A stretch of 9,220 nt of DNA from Promethearchaeota archaeon (GCA_019057735.1 JAHLWV010000079.1:1-9220), one strand, 5' to 3'; counted from the first letter of the stretch, positions 1 to 5,852 are shown. Translations and numbers: made by a program. Notes: a model not told the origin generated them from the sequence alone.

Positions 1-1
1 T

Positions 2-964
2 GGTGGTTCTACCTACAGAACTAAATCAATTTCAAGAATAATGAGAGAAGTATACGATGTTGACTGGAAAAACGATTTTATTTTTTTCTGTGAAGATAAT
101 TTCACAATTAACGTAAAAAGAACACACAAGATATTGGATACTCTAATTAAATCAGGAGTCAACTCTAAAATGCGCTTTTCTTGCCAATCAAGAGTGGATA
201 CACTATATAATAACCCAGAATTAATCAATAAATTGCATAAAGCCAATTTTAGGCAAGTTTTTCTTGGAATTGAATCCGTTCATCAACAGAGTTTAGACGC
301 TATGAATAAGAGGAACACTACGCCCGCAATGGTTAAAACAGTAGTAAAAAGTTTACGGGACAAAGGAATATCCATCTTCGGCGGGGTTATAATCGGTTTT
401 CCAGGAGAAACCAAACGAATGGTTAGGCAAAATATTCAAACTACAATAGAACTAGATTTAGACTGTGTCCAGTTTACACCCATTACTGCTTTTCCGGGGA
501 CGCCTTTTTATGATGAGATGAAAGAGAAAGGAATGATAACCGCAAGCAATTACAAATTTTACGACTTGTTTCATCCAATGATGAAAACTGAAGAATTAAC
601 CTCTAAAGATTTTCTTCAATTAGTAGCGGAAGCTTATGCTGCTTTTTATCTGAAAGGATGGATAATTAGAAGGGCTAAAGAATATCTCAACCCTTTTGGG
701 AAATTTAATTGGATGCTGGGAAGCTTGGGAAGGTTAGCTAAGCAGGGAATAATGGGCGGGCTAGGAATGCTCTATTCTCAAGGTATCACAACAAAAATAA
801 TTTCAGAGGAGTTAAAAAATACGGCTGAATTAATGAAAGACATCAATCCAACAATTGAAATATCTACGGTAAAAAAAATCAAAGAACCATTGGAGCATGA
901 TTCGTTAACTCTGGAAATATCTTCAGCAAAAAAAACCGAAGTACCATTGAAGCATGATTCGTAA
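2..964 (+). CDS. Radical SAM protein, probably B12-binding type (5' partial)
   Basis: This is the C-terminal part of a radical SAM enzyme. The frame stays open to the left edge, and the residues before the ATG at 41 (GGSTYRTKSISRI) fit the conserved 'G..yR.Rs...v..Ei' stretch that follows the iron-sulfur CxxxCxxC motif. So the ATG at 41 is internal, and the cluster cysteines and any N-terminal cobalamin domain lie outside the window. Counting from that Met, visible motifs are FFCEDNF (15-21), QSRVDTL (49-55), FLGIESV (74-80), GVIIGFPGET (115-124) and TPITAFPGTPFYDEM (146-160). These are typical of the BchE/methyltransferase-like B12-radical SAM group. Family assignment is firm; reaction and substrate cannot be told. 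The last 38 residues are two tandem copies of a 19-residue unit. A run of six T follows the stop directly. Confidence 0.85.
   Translation, partial: GGSTYRTKSISRIMREVYDVDWKNDFIFFCEDNFTINVKRTHKILDTLIKSGVNSKMRFSCQSRVDTLYNNPELINKLHKANFRQVFLGIESVHQQSLDAMNKRNTTPAMVKTVVKSLRDKGISIFGGVIIGFPGETKRMVRQNIQTTIELDLDCVQFTPITAFPGTPFYDEMKEKGMITASNYKFYDLFHPMMKTEELTSKDFLQLVAEAYAAFYLKGWIIRRAKEYLNPFGKFNWMLGSLGRLAKQGIMGGLGMLYSQGITTKIISEELKNTAELMKDINPTIEISTVKKIKEPLEHDSLTLEISSAKKTEVPLKHDS
848..961 (+). repeat. Tandem duplication at the C-terminus of the radical SAM gene
   Basis: Two adjacent 57-nt units (848-904 and 905-961) encode PTIEISTVKKIKEPLEHDS and LTLEISSAKKTEVPLKHDS. By hand count, 45 of 57 bases match and the frame is preserved. 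The unit is charged and lies beyond the conserved domain, so it is probably a lineage-specific tail. The copies have diverged, so the duplication is not brand new. Confidence 0.85.
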
Positions 965-999
965 ATGCTTTTTTATAATTGTATGCAAAGTTGATTCAT

Positions 1000-1031
1000 T
1001 TAAGGTAGTCTTGCCTTAACTTCTCGTTTTT
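1000..1031 (+). terminator. Possible hairpin terminator after the radical SAM gene
   Basis: The arms TTAAGG (1000-1005) and CCTTAA (1014-1019) form a perfect 6-bp stem with an 8-nt loop. A pyrimidine-rich stretch ending in five T follows at 1020-1031. A shorter six-T run just after the stop (969-974) could serve as an archaeal U-tract terminator instead. The stem is short, so this is weak. Confidence 0.3.
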
Positions 1032-1052
1032 GAGTTGGAGCATTTGAAACAC

Positions 1053-1064
1053 ATAAAAATTTAT
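1053..1064 (+). promoter_or_regulatory. Possible TATA box of the GH4 gene
   Basis: CATAAAAATTTA lies about 40-50 nt before the GTG start and would place transcription start near 1085-1090, giving a very short leader. This fits the lack of a Shine-Dalgarno site. The surrounding sequence is so AT-rich that the match is weak evidence. Confidence 0.3.
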
Positions 1065-1104
1065 CTTACAAATAATTTTTAAATTCAAATTTTAAACTGA
1101 ATAT

Positions 1105-2496
1105 GTGATAAAACTGAAAATAGCTTTTATTGGAGCAGGTTCAATAGTATTTGGTGAGGACGTCCTTACCGATCTACTAACTTTTCCTTCAATTCAAAAG
1201 GATACGATAATTTGTCTTGAAGATGTTAACGAATATCGATTAAATCTAATGTACGATTTGATGTTGATATATAAAGAATTGCACCCCGAGTTATTAGAAG
1301 GTGTTACCTTCGAAAAAACAACAGATTTAAAAAGAGCAATAACTGACGCAAAGTATGTTATCAGCGCAATTCATGTTGGTGGCATTGAAGCGTTTAAAAT
1401 AGATTTAGAAATTCCTTTAAAGTATGGAGTCTCACAATGTATCGGGGATACATTAGGTCCTGGTGGAATCTTTCGTTTTTTACGAAATGCTCCGGTACTA
1501 AAGCAGATAGTCGAACTACTTAACGAAGTAGGTTTTAACGGAGGAAAAGACGAAGGAAAACCTCTTTTTCTTAATTATACGAACCCTATGGCAATGAATA
1601 CCTGGTATTGTAATGCAATCAATCCAGATTCGACTGTTGGACTCTGTCACGGAGTGCAAGGAACTAGCGGGATGCTAAACAATTGGATTGGAGTTAAACG
1701 AGAAAATTTCAGTTTTTTATGTGCTGGAATTAATCATATGGCTTGGTTCCTCGAGTTGTGGTATCGAGAATCTAGTTCGTCAAACTCACCATGGAAAAAT
1801 GCATATCCACTATTACATGAAAAATACAAGATTAATCCAAAATTGATTGGAGGAGAACTTCTTAGATGGGATATGATGGAAGCAACGGGATATTTCATGA
1901 CGGAATCTACTGGACATCTCAGCGAGTATCTACCATATTATAGGAAACGTGATGACCTTTTGGAAAAATATAGAGGCGCTACAGGTTGGTTTGATAGCCT
2001 TTATCATGGTGTGACTTACGATATGACAGTAAAATTAGATGAAAAATTAGATAGGAAGCTTAAAAGAAGAATAGATCGTAGAAAGCTGAAACTAAAAAAG
2101 AAACCTTCAGGTGAATATGTCTCTCACATCATAAATGCGATTGAAACTAACGTACCGTTTAAATTTCACGGAAATGTGGTAAATAAAAAGGGATCGCTAA
2201 TTACTAACCTGCCAAAAGAGTGTTGCGTTGAAGTCCCAGTATTCGCTGATTACCACGGATTACACCCTCAAGGAGGAATTACCCTACCTACCATATGTCA
2301 AGCGTTATGCACTTCGAATATAATGGTTCAAAAAGCAGCAGTAGAAGGACAGCTCTTGCTCGATAGAAAAAAAATATACCACGCTGTTCTCTTAGATCCT
2401 AGCACGGCTAGCGTTTGTTCTCCCAAGGAAATTGAAAACATGGTTGAAGAGATGTTTGAAGCTGAGAAGCAGTGGCTTCCACAATTTAACCAATAA
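1105..2496 (+). CDS. Glycoside hydrolase family 4, alpha-galactosidase-like (MelA type)
   Basis: GH4 enzymes cleave glycosides by a redox-elimination route that needs NAD+ and a divalent metal. The 463-residue protein matches the usual family length (about 450). It shows the N-terminal Rossmann motif IGAGS (9-13), GDTLGPGG (114-121), NYTNPMAMNTW (157-167), CHGVQGT (181-187) and AGINHMAWF (207-215). By family knowledge, C181 and H211 should be metal ligands. A His after the Cys is typical of GH4 members acting on unphosphorylated alpha-glycosides (alpha-galactosidase, alpha-glucosidase) rather than 6-phospho sugars; the exact sugar is uncertain. The start is GTG: the frame has a stop at 1093-1095, and a later Met (residue 49) would remove the NAD site. 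No Shine-Dalgarno site is seen; an out-of-frame ATG-TGA (1103-1108) overlaps the start. Residues 310-333 are strikingly basic. No sugar transporter or regulator lies nearby. No signal peptide, so cytoplasmic. Confidence 0.9.
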   Translation: MIKLKIAFIGAGSIVFGEDVLTDLLTFPSIQKDTIICLEDVNEYRLNLMYDLMLIYKELHPELLEGVTFEKTTDLKRAITDAKYVISAIHVGGIEAFKIDLEIPLKYGVSQCIGDTLGPGGIFRFLRNAPVLKQIVELLNEVGFNGGKDEGKPLFLNYTNPMAMNTWYCNAINPDSTVGLCHGVQGTSGMLNNWIGVKRENFSFLCAGINHMAWFLELWYRESSSSNSPWKNAYPLLHEKYKINPKLIGGELLRWDMMEATGYFMTESTGHLSEYLPYYRKRDDLLEKYRGATGWFDSLYHGVTYDMTVKLDEKLDRKLKRRIDRRKLKLKKKPSGEYVSHIINAIETNVPFKFHGNVVNKKGSLITNLPKECCVEVPVFADYHGLHPQGGITLPTICQALCTSNIMVQKAAVEGQLLLDRKKIYHAVLLDPSTASVCSPKEIENMVEEMFEAEKQWLPQFNQ

Positions 2497-2610
2497 TTTA
2501 TAAATCTGAGCAAAAAACACGTTGCAAATGTTAACCCAAAGATTTATATTGTTATTTATTCATTTCATTTATGGGTTGTTTTAACACCAACACCATATAT
2601 CTTTTTTTTT

Positions 2611-2663
2611 AACTGTGGTAAATCTAGTGTCATTAAGGATTTACCACGGTTTTTATTTTTTAG
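2611..2663 (+). terminator. Hairpin plus T-tract terminator downstream of GH4
   Basis: The arms AACTGTGGTAAATC (2611-2624) and GATTTACCACGGTT (2638-2651) pair over all 14 positions, with one G-U wobble, around a 13-nt loop. The right arm runs straight into a T-rich tract (2650-2661), and a run of nine T precedes the left arm (2602-2610). This is the form of a Rho-independent terminator, unusual in an archaeal setting where U-tracts alone normally suffice. It lies 115 nt after the GH4 stop. It could also be a structured 3' UTR element or a protein-binding palindrome. Confidence 0.6.
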
Positions 2664-2800
2664 AGTGTCGTAGTCTTACCTTATGAATAATAATAGATTT
2701 TTGTCTTAAAATTCGTTGTTATTATCATTTTATGCCCATATAAATAGAAATGTTTTATTCCTGTTATCCCAAATTATTCTCAAAACAATTGATAGTATAT

Positions 2801-2820
2801 TAAAAAAAAGAAAAAAAGGG
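2801..2820 (-). terminator. T-tract terminator of the histone gene
   Basis: Read on the minus strand this is CCC followed by seven T, a C and eight T, 27 nt after the histone stop. Archaeal RNA polymerase terminates on such U-tracts without a hairpin. The same T7-C-T8 core recurs upstream of the histone promoter. Confidence 0.6.
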
Positions 2821-2847
2821 TGTAAATTAAAACTTAATCCACAAATC

Positions 2848-3060
2848 TTATTTAAAGTATTTTATAGCGAGTAAAATATCGTCCCGAGTTATCTTCTTCC
2901 TCTTTCCATGCTTCGTGAGAACTAACGCAGATTTTGTAATTGTTACTGCGGAAGTACTCATCCAATCTACTAATTCATTGACAGCATCTCGAGCAACGAT
3001 TACAGCGCCGTTGTGTTTCATTAATCTTCTAATTGGACTCCAACTAATATATTCAGCCAT
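2848..3060 (-). CDS. Archaeal histone
   Basis: This 70-residue DNA-packaging protein is one histone fold with no tails, the size of HMfA/HMfB. By family knowledge it dimerises and wraps DNA into extendable nucleosome-like fibres. Helix 1 carries the SPIRRLMKHNGA segment (8-19). The long central helix starts at VARDAVNEL (22-30). ITKSALVLTKHGKRK (41-55) follows, and ITRDDILLAIKYF (57-69) closes the fold. The Arg-Asp pair (R54, D61) is kept, but the Thr two positions after that Arg, which contacts DNA in HMf-type histones, is Lys56. The start is supported by GGAGG at 3073-3077, 12 nt upstream. The gene is monocistronic: it has its own TATA box at 3155-3168 and a T-tract terminator at 2801-2820. 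Confidence 0.95.
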   Translation of the reverse strand: MAEYISWSPIRRLMKHNGAVIVARDAVNELVDWMSTSAVTITKSALVLTKHGKRKKITRDDILLAIKYFK

Positions 3061-3072
3061 TTTTTATTCAAT

Positions 3073-3077
3073 CCTCC
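3073..3077 (-). promoter_or_regulatory. Shine-Dalgarno site of the histone gene
   Basis: GGAGG on the minus strand, 12 nt before the histone ATG. It stands out in an A/T-only context and fixes the start codon. Confidence 0.6.
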
Positions 3078-3154
3078 ACTTTTTAATTATTTGAGTTATT
3101 TTCCTTACATGTTACTTTTTTGATCAAATTTAATTAATCAAATAAATTATGTTC

Positions 3155-3168
3155 TTTTATATATTTAA
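3155..3168 (-). promoter_or_regulatory. TATA box of the histone gene
   Basis: On the minus strand the sequence reads CTTTAAATATATAAAAG (core TTTAAATATATAAA), the best archaeal TATA match in the window. Transcription would start about 25 nt downstream, near 3135, leaving a leader of roughly 75 nt that contains the GGAGG site. Confidence 0.5.
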
Positions 3169-3194
3169 AGATTTTGGTTAGAGCTTCATTTTCT

Positions 3195-3214
3195 AAAGAA
3201 AAAAAAGAAAAAAA
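3195..3214 (-). terminator. T-tract terminator of the 340-residue gene
   Basis: On the minus strand, seven T, a C, eight T, a C and three T lie just before the histone TATA box. Here it would end transcripts from the gene stopping at 3501 and insulate the histone promoter. The 16-nt T7-C-T8 core is identical to that at 2802-2817. Confidence 0.45.
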
Positions 3215-3500
3215 TTTCACGACAAAATTCAAATCATAATAATTGAATCATCTCGTGCAATATAAGTTTCTTTTACCAGTTTATCGAACCTATCAAAAAT
3301 TACTATAAAAAGATATACAAAATGGGAAAATTTTAACTGATATAGAAATGTGGAGATAATATTCAAGGATTTCAAAAAATAAGTTAAAATGTGAATCGCT
3401 GCATTATAATTTTTCCGTCATAGGAAACTTAAAAAAATTATTTTTATACTCATTCTTTTCTGTTGAGAGGAAGAGATTTTTACGAGGGTCGTTGAGATAA

Positions 3501-4523
3501 TTAATTCCAAACAATCTGTTCATATTTACACTTATTGCACTCAATTGATTCACCTTTGAGTGGAAAGTAGGCCAAGGTATTCCCACAATACTTGCATTCC
3601 AGAGTGTAAATTTTTTCGTTAGATGTTATGTGACCAAGCTTTATCATTTCTCTTTCAAATTCGGTGATAAATTTCGTTAAGAGAGATATGATTAAATGGG
3701 GATTTGACGATGCAGTTAACCACTCTATTTTATGACCCGATACTTGACAAATAATCAAAACCTCGTTCCCTGAGACTAAATCAGTTCCAAAGAACCAACT
3801 TATTTTGGTGTTTTGATCTTTACTAATTAGTTGGAAGTTAAGGGTTTCAACTATTTTATTTATATGATCAAAATAATAATTTTCATCAAGCTGATTATCA
3901 AGTCCAATACCAATGCTCTTAATTCCTTTTTTTATCCATGGCTTCATTAGAAACTGTTTAATTTCTGACGAAGGTATTATTTTTCTTTCAATACTGAAGG
4001 GATCAAACTGAATTGGGATGGCGTCAATATCAATTGCCCTTACAAAATCAGCATTATTAACAAAAGTAACAAAGGATCGAATTGTACCTGTTTCTTCTAA
4101 GAAAAGGGGGCATAGATATAGGTTTATCTGTTGATTTGAATTTTTTTCTAGGCTTTCAAATTCCATAACAACTTGTTGTTGTTCAATTTCTTTCTTATCG
4201 CTTTCACTTTCATCTTCCCCAGATTCTACTGATTCTAAGATCAAAGTTGGAGGAGTACTCCTACATAATTTTAAAAATCCCGGGAAATTTATTCTAATTT
4301 TAACCTTTGTAATAGAATCATCGCTTTGATTCGTTATTAATAAAGAATATAGGTAGTTTCCACCAAATGGTACTAATTTGTAAACCATTTTTATTTTGTC
4401 TTCTTGATCTACATATTCTAGTGGTTCAGGTTCAAATAGTTTTGAGCCTGATCCAGTAACTTCATTAAATAGGATTAATTCATGGGGGTCCTTTTGATTT
4501 TTATCTTTATTTTTCCTTTCCAT
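3501..4523 (-). CDS. Unrecognised protein with zinc ribbon; coat-appendage-like architecture
   Basis: I do not recognise this 340-residue protein as a named family. After a charged start (1-15), residues about 44-170 look like a beta-sandwich: alternating strands such as YLYSLLITNQS (57-67), TKVKIRINF (72-80) and QQINLYLCPL (131-140). An acidic loop (about 100-118) interrupts it. Residues about 184-290 suggest an alpha/beta domain: helix FDHINKIVETLNF (218-230), strands ISWFFGTDL (241-249), NEVLIICQV (253-261) and HKIEWLTASS (264-273), then helix HLIISLLTKFITEF (276-289). A CxxC-x15-CxxC zinc ribbon (C310, C313, C329, C332) closes it. Sandwich plus platform is the order of gamma-COP and adaptin appendages, and the second domain resembles the COP-gamma platform in pattern. 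That link is inference. No signal peptide or membrane segment, so cytosolic. It is divergent from the DUF4443-JAMM operon. A plain zinc-ribbon protein of unrelated function remains possible. Confidence 0.75.
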   Translation of the reverse strand: MERKNKDKNQKDPHELILFNEVTGSGSKLFEPEPLEYVDQEDKIKMVYKLVPFGGNYLYSLLITNQSDDSITKVKIRINFPGFLKLCRSTPPTLILESVESGEDESESDKKEIEQQQVVMEFESLEKNSNQQINLYLCPLFLEETGTIRSFVTFVNNADFVRAIDIDAIPIQFDPFSIERKIIPSSEIKQFLMKPWIKKGIKSIGIGLDNQLDENYYFDHINKIVETLNFQLISKDQNTKISWFFGTDLVSGNEVLIICQVSGHKIEWLTASSNPHLIISLLTKFITEFEREMIKLGHITSNEKIYTLECKYCGNTLAYFPLKGESIECNKCKYEQIVWN

Positions 4524-4651
4524 GAATCATCGCCAATTTCTCAATAAAAAAATTACATTCGATTGTATAAAAAATATTAAACTATAATTATTTATATTGT
4601 TTTTTGACCTACTATTTTTTTTACGGATGATTCCTATTATATATCACCAGT
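4524..4651. promoter_or_regulatory. Divergent promoter region
   Basis: This 128-nt spacer must drive the minus-strand 340-residue gene and the plus-strand DUF4443-JAMM operon. TATA-like matches are ACAATATAAATA on the minus strand (4589-4600) and GTATAAAAAATATT on the plus strand (4565-4578). The 8-nt word GAATCATC (4524-4531) recurs inverted as GATGATTC (4626-4633), close to each start codon. It may be a shared operator or chance. Neither start has a clear Shine-Dalgarno site. Confidence 0.35.
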
Positions 4652-5350
4652 ATGAATGAATTGAGTGAATTAGACCCATTATTTGAAAGTCCTACTATTA
4701 AGCCAACCTTCCAACTTGTGCATGTAATACTGTCACTATATCTATTTGGTGAGAATACAGAAGGGATTGGTAGGTATCGACTTCAAAAAGAATTACAAAT
4801 TGGGGCTGGAACTGTAAAGTCACTGTTTAATAAATTAAAAAATGTTACCAAATTTATAATTGTTCCAAGCGAAGGAGATTTGAAGGCTGGTGAATTACAG
4901 AGGAGGGGGCATGTTTTAACTCAAAAAGGTTTGGTATTTTTAGCTAAAGTAAAAAAGAAAATCCCTTTATTAAAGAAAGCAAATTTAAAGTTTTTAAAAG
5001 AGATTATTATTAAACAAGAATATGTTAATTCGTATTTCTGTTTAGTCAAAAAATCCTCTACGAAGTTAAGATATGGAGTAGAGCAAAGAGATGCCGCTAT
5101 AAAAGTTAATGGTTCGGGTGCTACTTGTTTAGTTTACGATGGCGTCAATCTATTTTTTCCTACAAAATCAAAAATCAAAGACGATAAAAATAATACTAAA
5201 ATTAATCCTGAAACATTGAATTATTTTAAGTCGGAATTTGAAGATTCTAAAGTTAAAATTGAAAAAAATGATGTAATTATAATAGGTTCAGGAGATACCT
5301 CTCAAAAGGCACGATTAGCTACTTTAAACGCTGCTTTAACTTTATTCTGA
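4652..5350 (+). CDS. Winged-helix DUF4443-type protein, putative transcription regulator
   Basis: This 232-residue protein has an N-terminal winged helix-turn-helix (about 18-105). Helix FQLVHVILSLYLFG (20-33) comes first, the likely recognition helix GAGTVKSLFNKLKN (51-64) follows, and a wing leads to HVLTQKGLVFLAKVKKK (87-103). The C-terminal domain (about 125-232) carries YGVEQRDAAIKVNGSGATCLVYDG (141-164, key E144 Q145 R146 D147 and GAT) and DVIIIGSGD (207-215). It ends in an Ala/Leu-rich helix. This pairing matches archaeal DUF4443 proteins, whose biochemical role is unknown to me; DNA binding is inferred from the wHTH. The gene leads the JAMM peptidase gene by 19 nt, so the two are co-transcribed. 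It may regulate that operon or the divergent gene. The ATG at 4652 gives the expected N-terminus directly before the wHTH. Confidence 0.75.
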   Translation: MNELSELDPLFESPTIKPTFQLVHVILSLYLFGENTEGIGRYRLQKELQIGAGTVKSLFNKLKNVTKFIIVPSEGDLKAGELQRRGHVLTQKGLVFLAKVKKKIPLLKKANLKFLKEIIIKQEYVNSYFCLVKKSSTKLRYGVEQRDAAIKVNGSGATCLVYDGVNLFFPTKSKIKDDKNNTKINPETLNYFKSEFEDSKVKIEKNDVIIIGSGDTSQKARLATLNAALTLF

Positions 5351-5359
5351 TTTATATGC

Positions 5360-5363
5360 GGAG
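5360..5363 (+). promoter_or_regulatory. Shine-Dalgarno site of the JAMM gene
   Basis: GGAG lies 6 nt before the ATG at 5370, within the 19-nt gap after the DUF4443 stop. It supports translation of the second gene from a shared mRNA. Confidence 0.55.
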
Positions 5364-5369
5364 TTAAAT

Positions 5370-5852
5370 ATGAGATTTGAGAAGGATATTGTTTTTAACA
5401 TTAACGATACTATAGTTGAAAAAATCGAGAACTGCATTAAATTAGCATCTCCTAACGAAGCTAACGGTTATATCCTGGGAAATATTCATGAAATTAATAA
5501 TAACGGTGATTTTAATTATAACTACTTTAGCACTTCTTTTCATTGTATAGAATCGAGCATAGGAAGTCCTGTATCTTTTTTATTAGGTAACGATCAGAAA
5601 ATTTTAGAGCTTTCAGAACATTTAATGAAAAATGAAAACTTGAAATTAATAGCAATTCTCCACTCTCATCCTGCTGGAACAATTCCTAGCGGCACAGATA
5701 AGCATAACATGAAATATTACCATAATAGCGGTCTAAAGAAATTCACACATTTAATTTGGATTATTGTAGATTCCCGGAACAAAAAGATGAATGGGTTTAT
5801 TTATTTGAATAATAAGCTTACACAGATTAGACTTATAGTAGGCGATTATTGA
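5370..5852 (+). CDS. JAB/MPN (JAMM) metalloprotease
   Basis: This 160-residue single-domain protein is a predicted zinc isopeptidase of the family that includes Rpn11 and archaeal JAMM proteases, which remove ubiquitin or ubiquitin-like (SAMP) tags. The catalytic set is complete: E30 in NEANGYILG, H98 and H100 in HSHP, S107 and D110 in PSGTD. The segment between the second His and the Ser is six residues, one fewer than the usual HxH-x7-S-x2-D. The rest of the fold is ordinary: a beta-strand/helix start, SPVSFLLG near 66-73, an Ile-rich core HLIWIIVD (127-134), and a last strand. There is no extension, signal peptide or membrane segment. It follows the DUF4443 gene in one operon, and its stop overlaps the end of the convergent proteasome beta gene by 7 nt. 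That context supports a role in tag removal linked to proteasomal turnover, though the substrate is unproven. Confidence 0.88.
   Translation: MRFEKDIVFNINDTIVEKIENCIKLASPNEANGYILGNIHEINNNGDFNYNYFSTSFHCIESSIGSPVSFLLGNDQKILELSEHLMKNENLKLIAILHSHPAGTIPSGTDKHNMKYYHNSGLKKFTHLIWIIVDSRNKKMNGFIYLNNKLTQIRLIVGDY

Larger units (their letters stand above)
2497..2847. other. Gene-free 351-nt spacer between GH4 and histone
   Basis: No credible ORF is present on either strand; the longest curiosity is a 13-codon ATG ORF at 2571-2612. The spacer holds a strong hairpin with a T-tract (2611-2663) and the T-tract terminator of the histone gene (2801-2820, minus strand). A TATA-like CATATAAATAG at 2737-2747 on the plus strand has no gene behind it. 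A weaker pairing AACCCA/TGGGTT lies near 2533-2577. The rest is low-complexity AT-rich sequence. Confidence 0.7.
3061..3500. other. Gene-free 440-nt spacer between histone and the 340-residue gene
   Basis: The spacer holds the histone leader and promoter (3061-3170) and a T-tract terminator (3195-3214, minus strand). It also contains about 285 nt of AT-rich sequence downstream of the minus-strand gene ending at 3501. In that last part I see no RNA gene, repeat or convincing ORF. A minus-strand frame at 3404-3586 overlaps the larger gene and has no recognisable content. Confidence 0.6.

Noticed and set aside
41..43. ATG at 41 as the start of the radical SAM gene
   Set aside because: The frame is open to the left edge and the preceding residues match the conserved segment after the iron-sulfur motif, so the true start lies outside the window.
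2328..2513. Minus-strand frame over the end of the GH4 gene
   Set aside because: It lies antisense to well-conserved GH4 sequence and has no independent support.
2571..2612. 13-codon plus-strand ORF starting MGCF in the spacer after GH4
   Set aside because: Too short, no Shine-Dalgarno site, and its stop lies in the hairpin's left arm; likely chance.
3240..3300. tRNA-like GGTTCGA on the minus strand
   Set aside because: No acceptor stem, D-arm or anticodon arm can be paired around it.
3404..3586. Minus-strand 60-codon frame overlapping the end of the 340-residue gene
   Set aside because: It overlaps the zinc-ribbon coding region in another frame, has no recognisable motif, and continues into low-complexity spacer.
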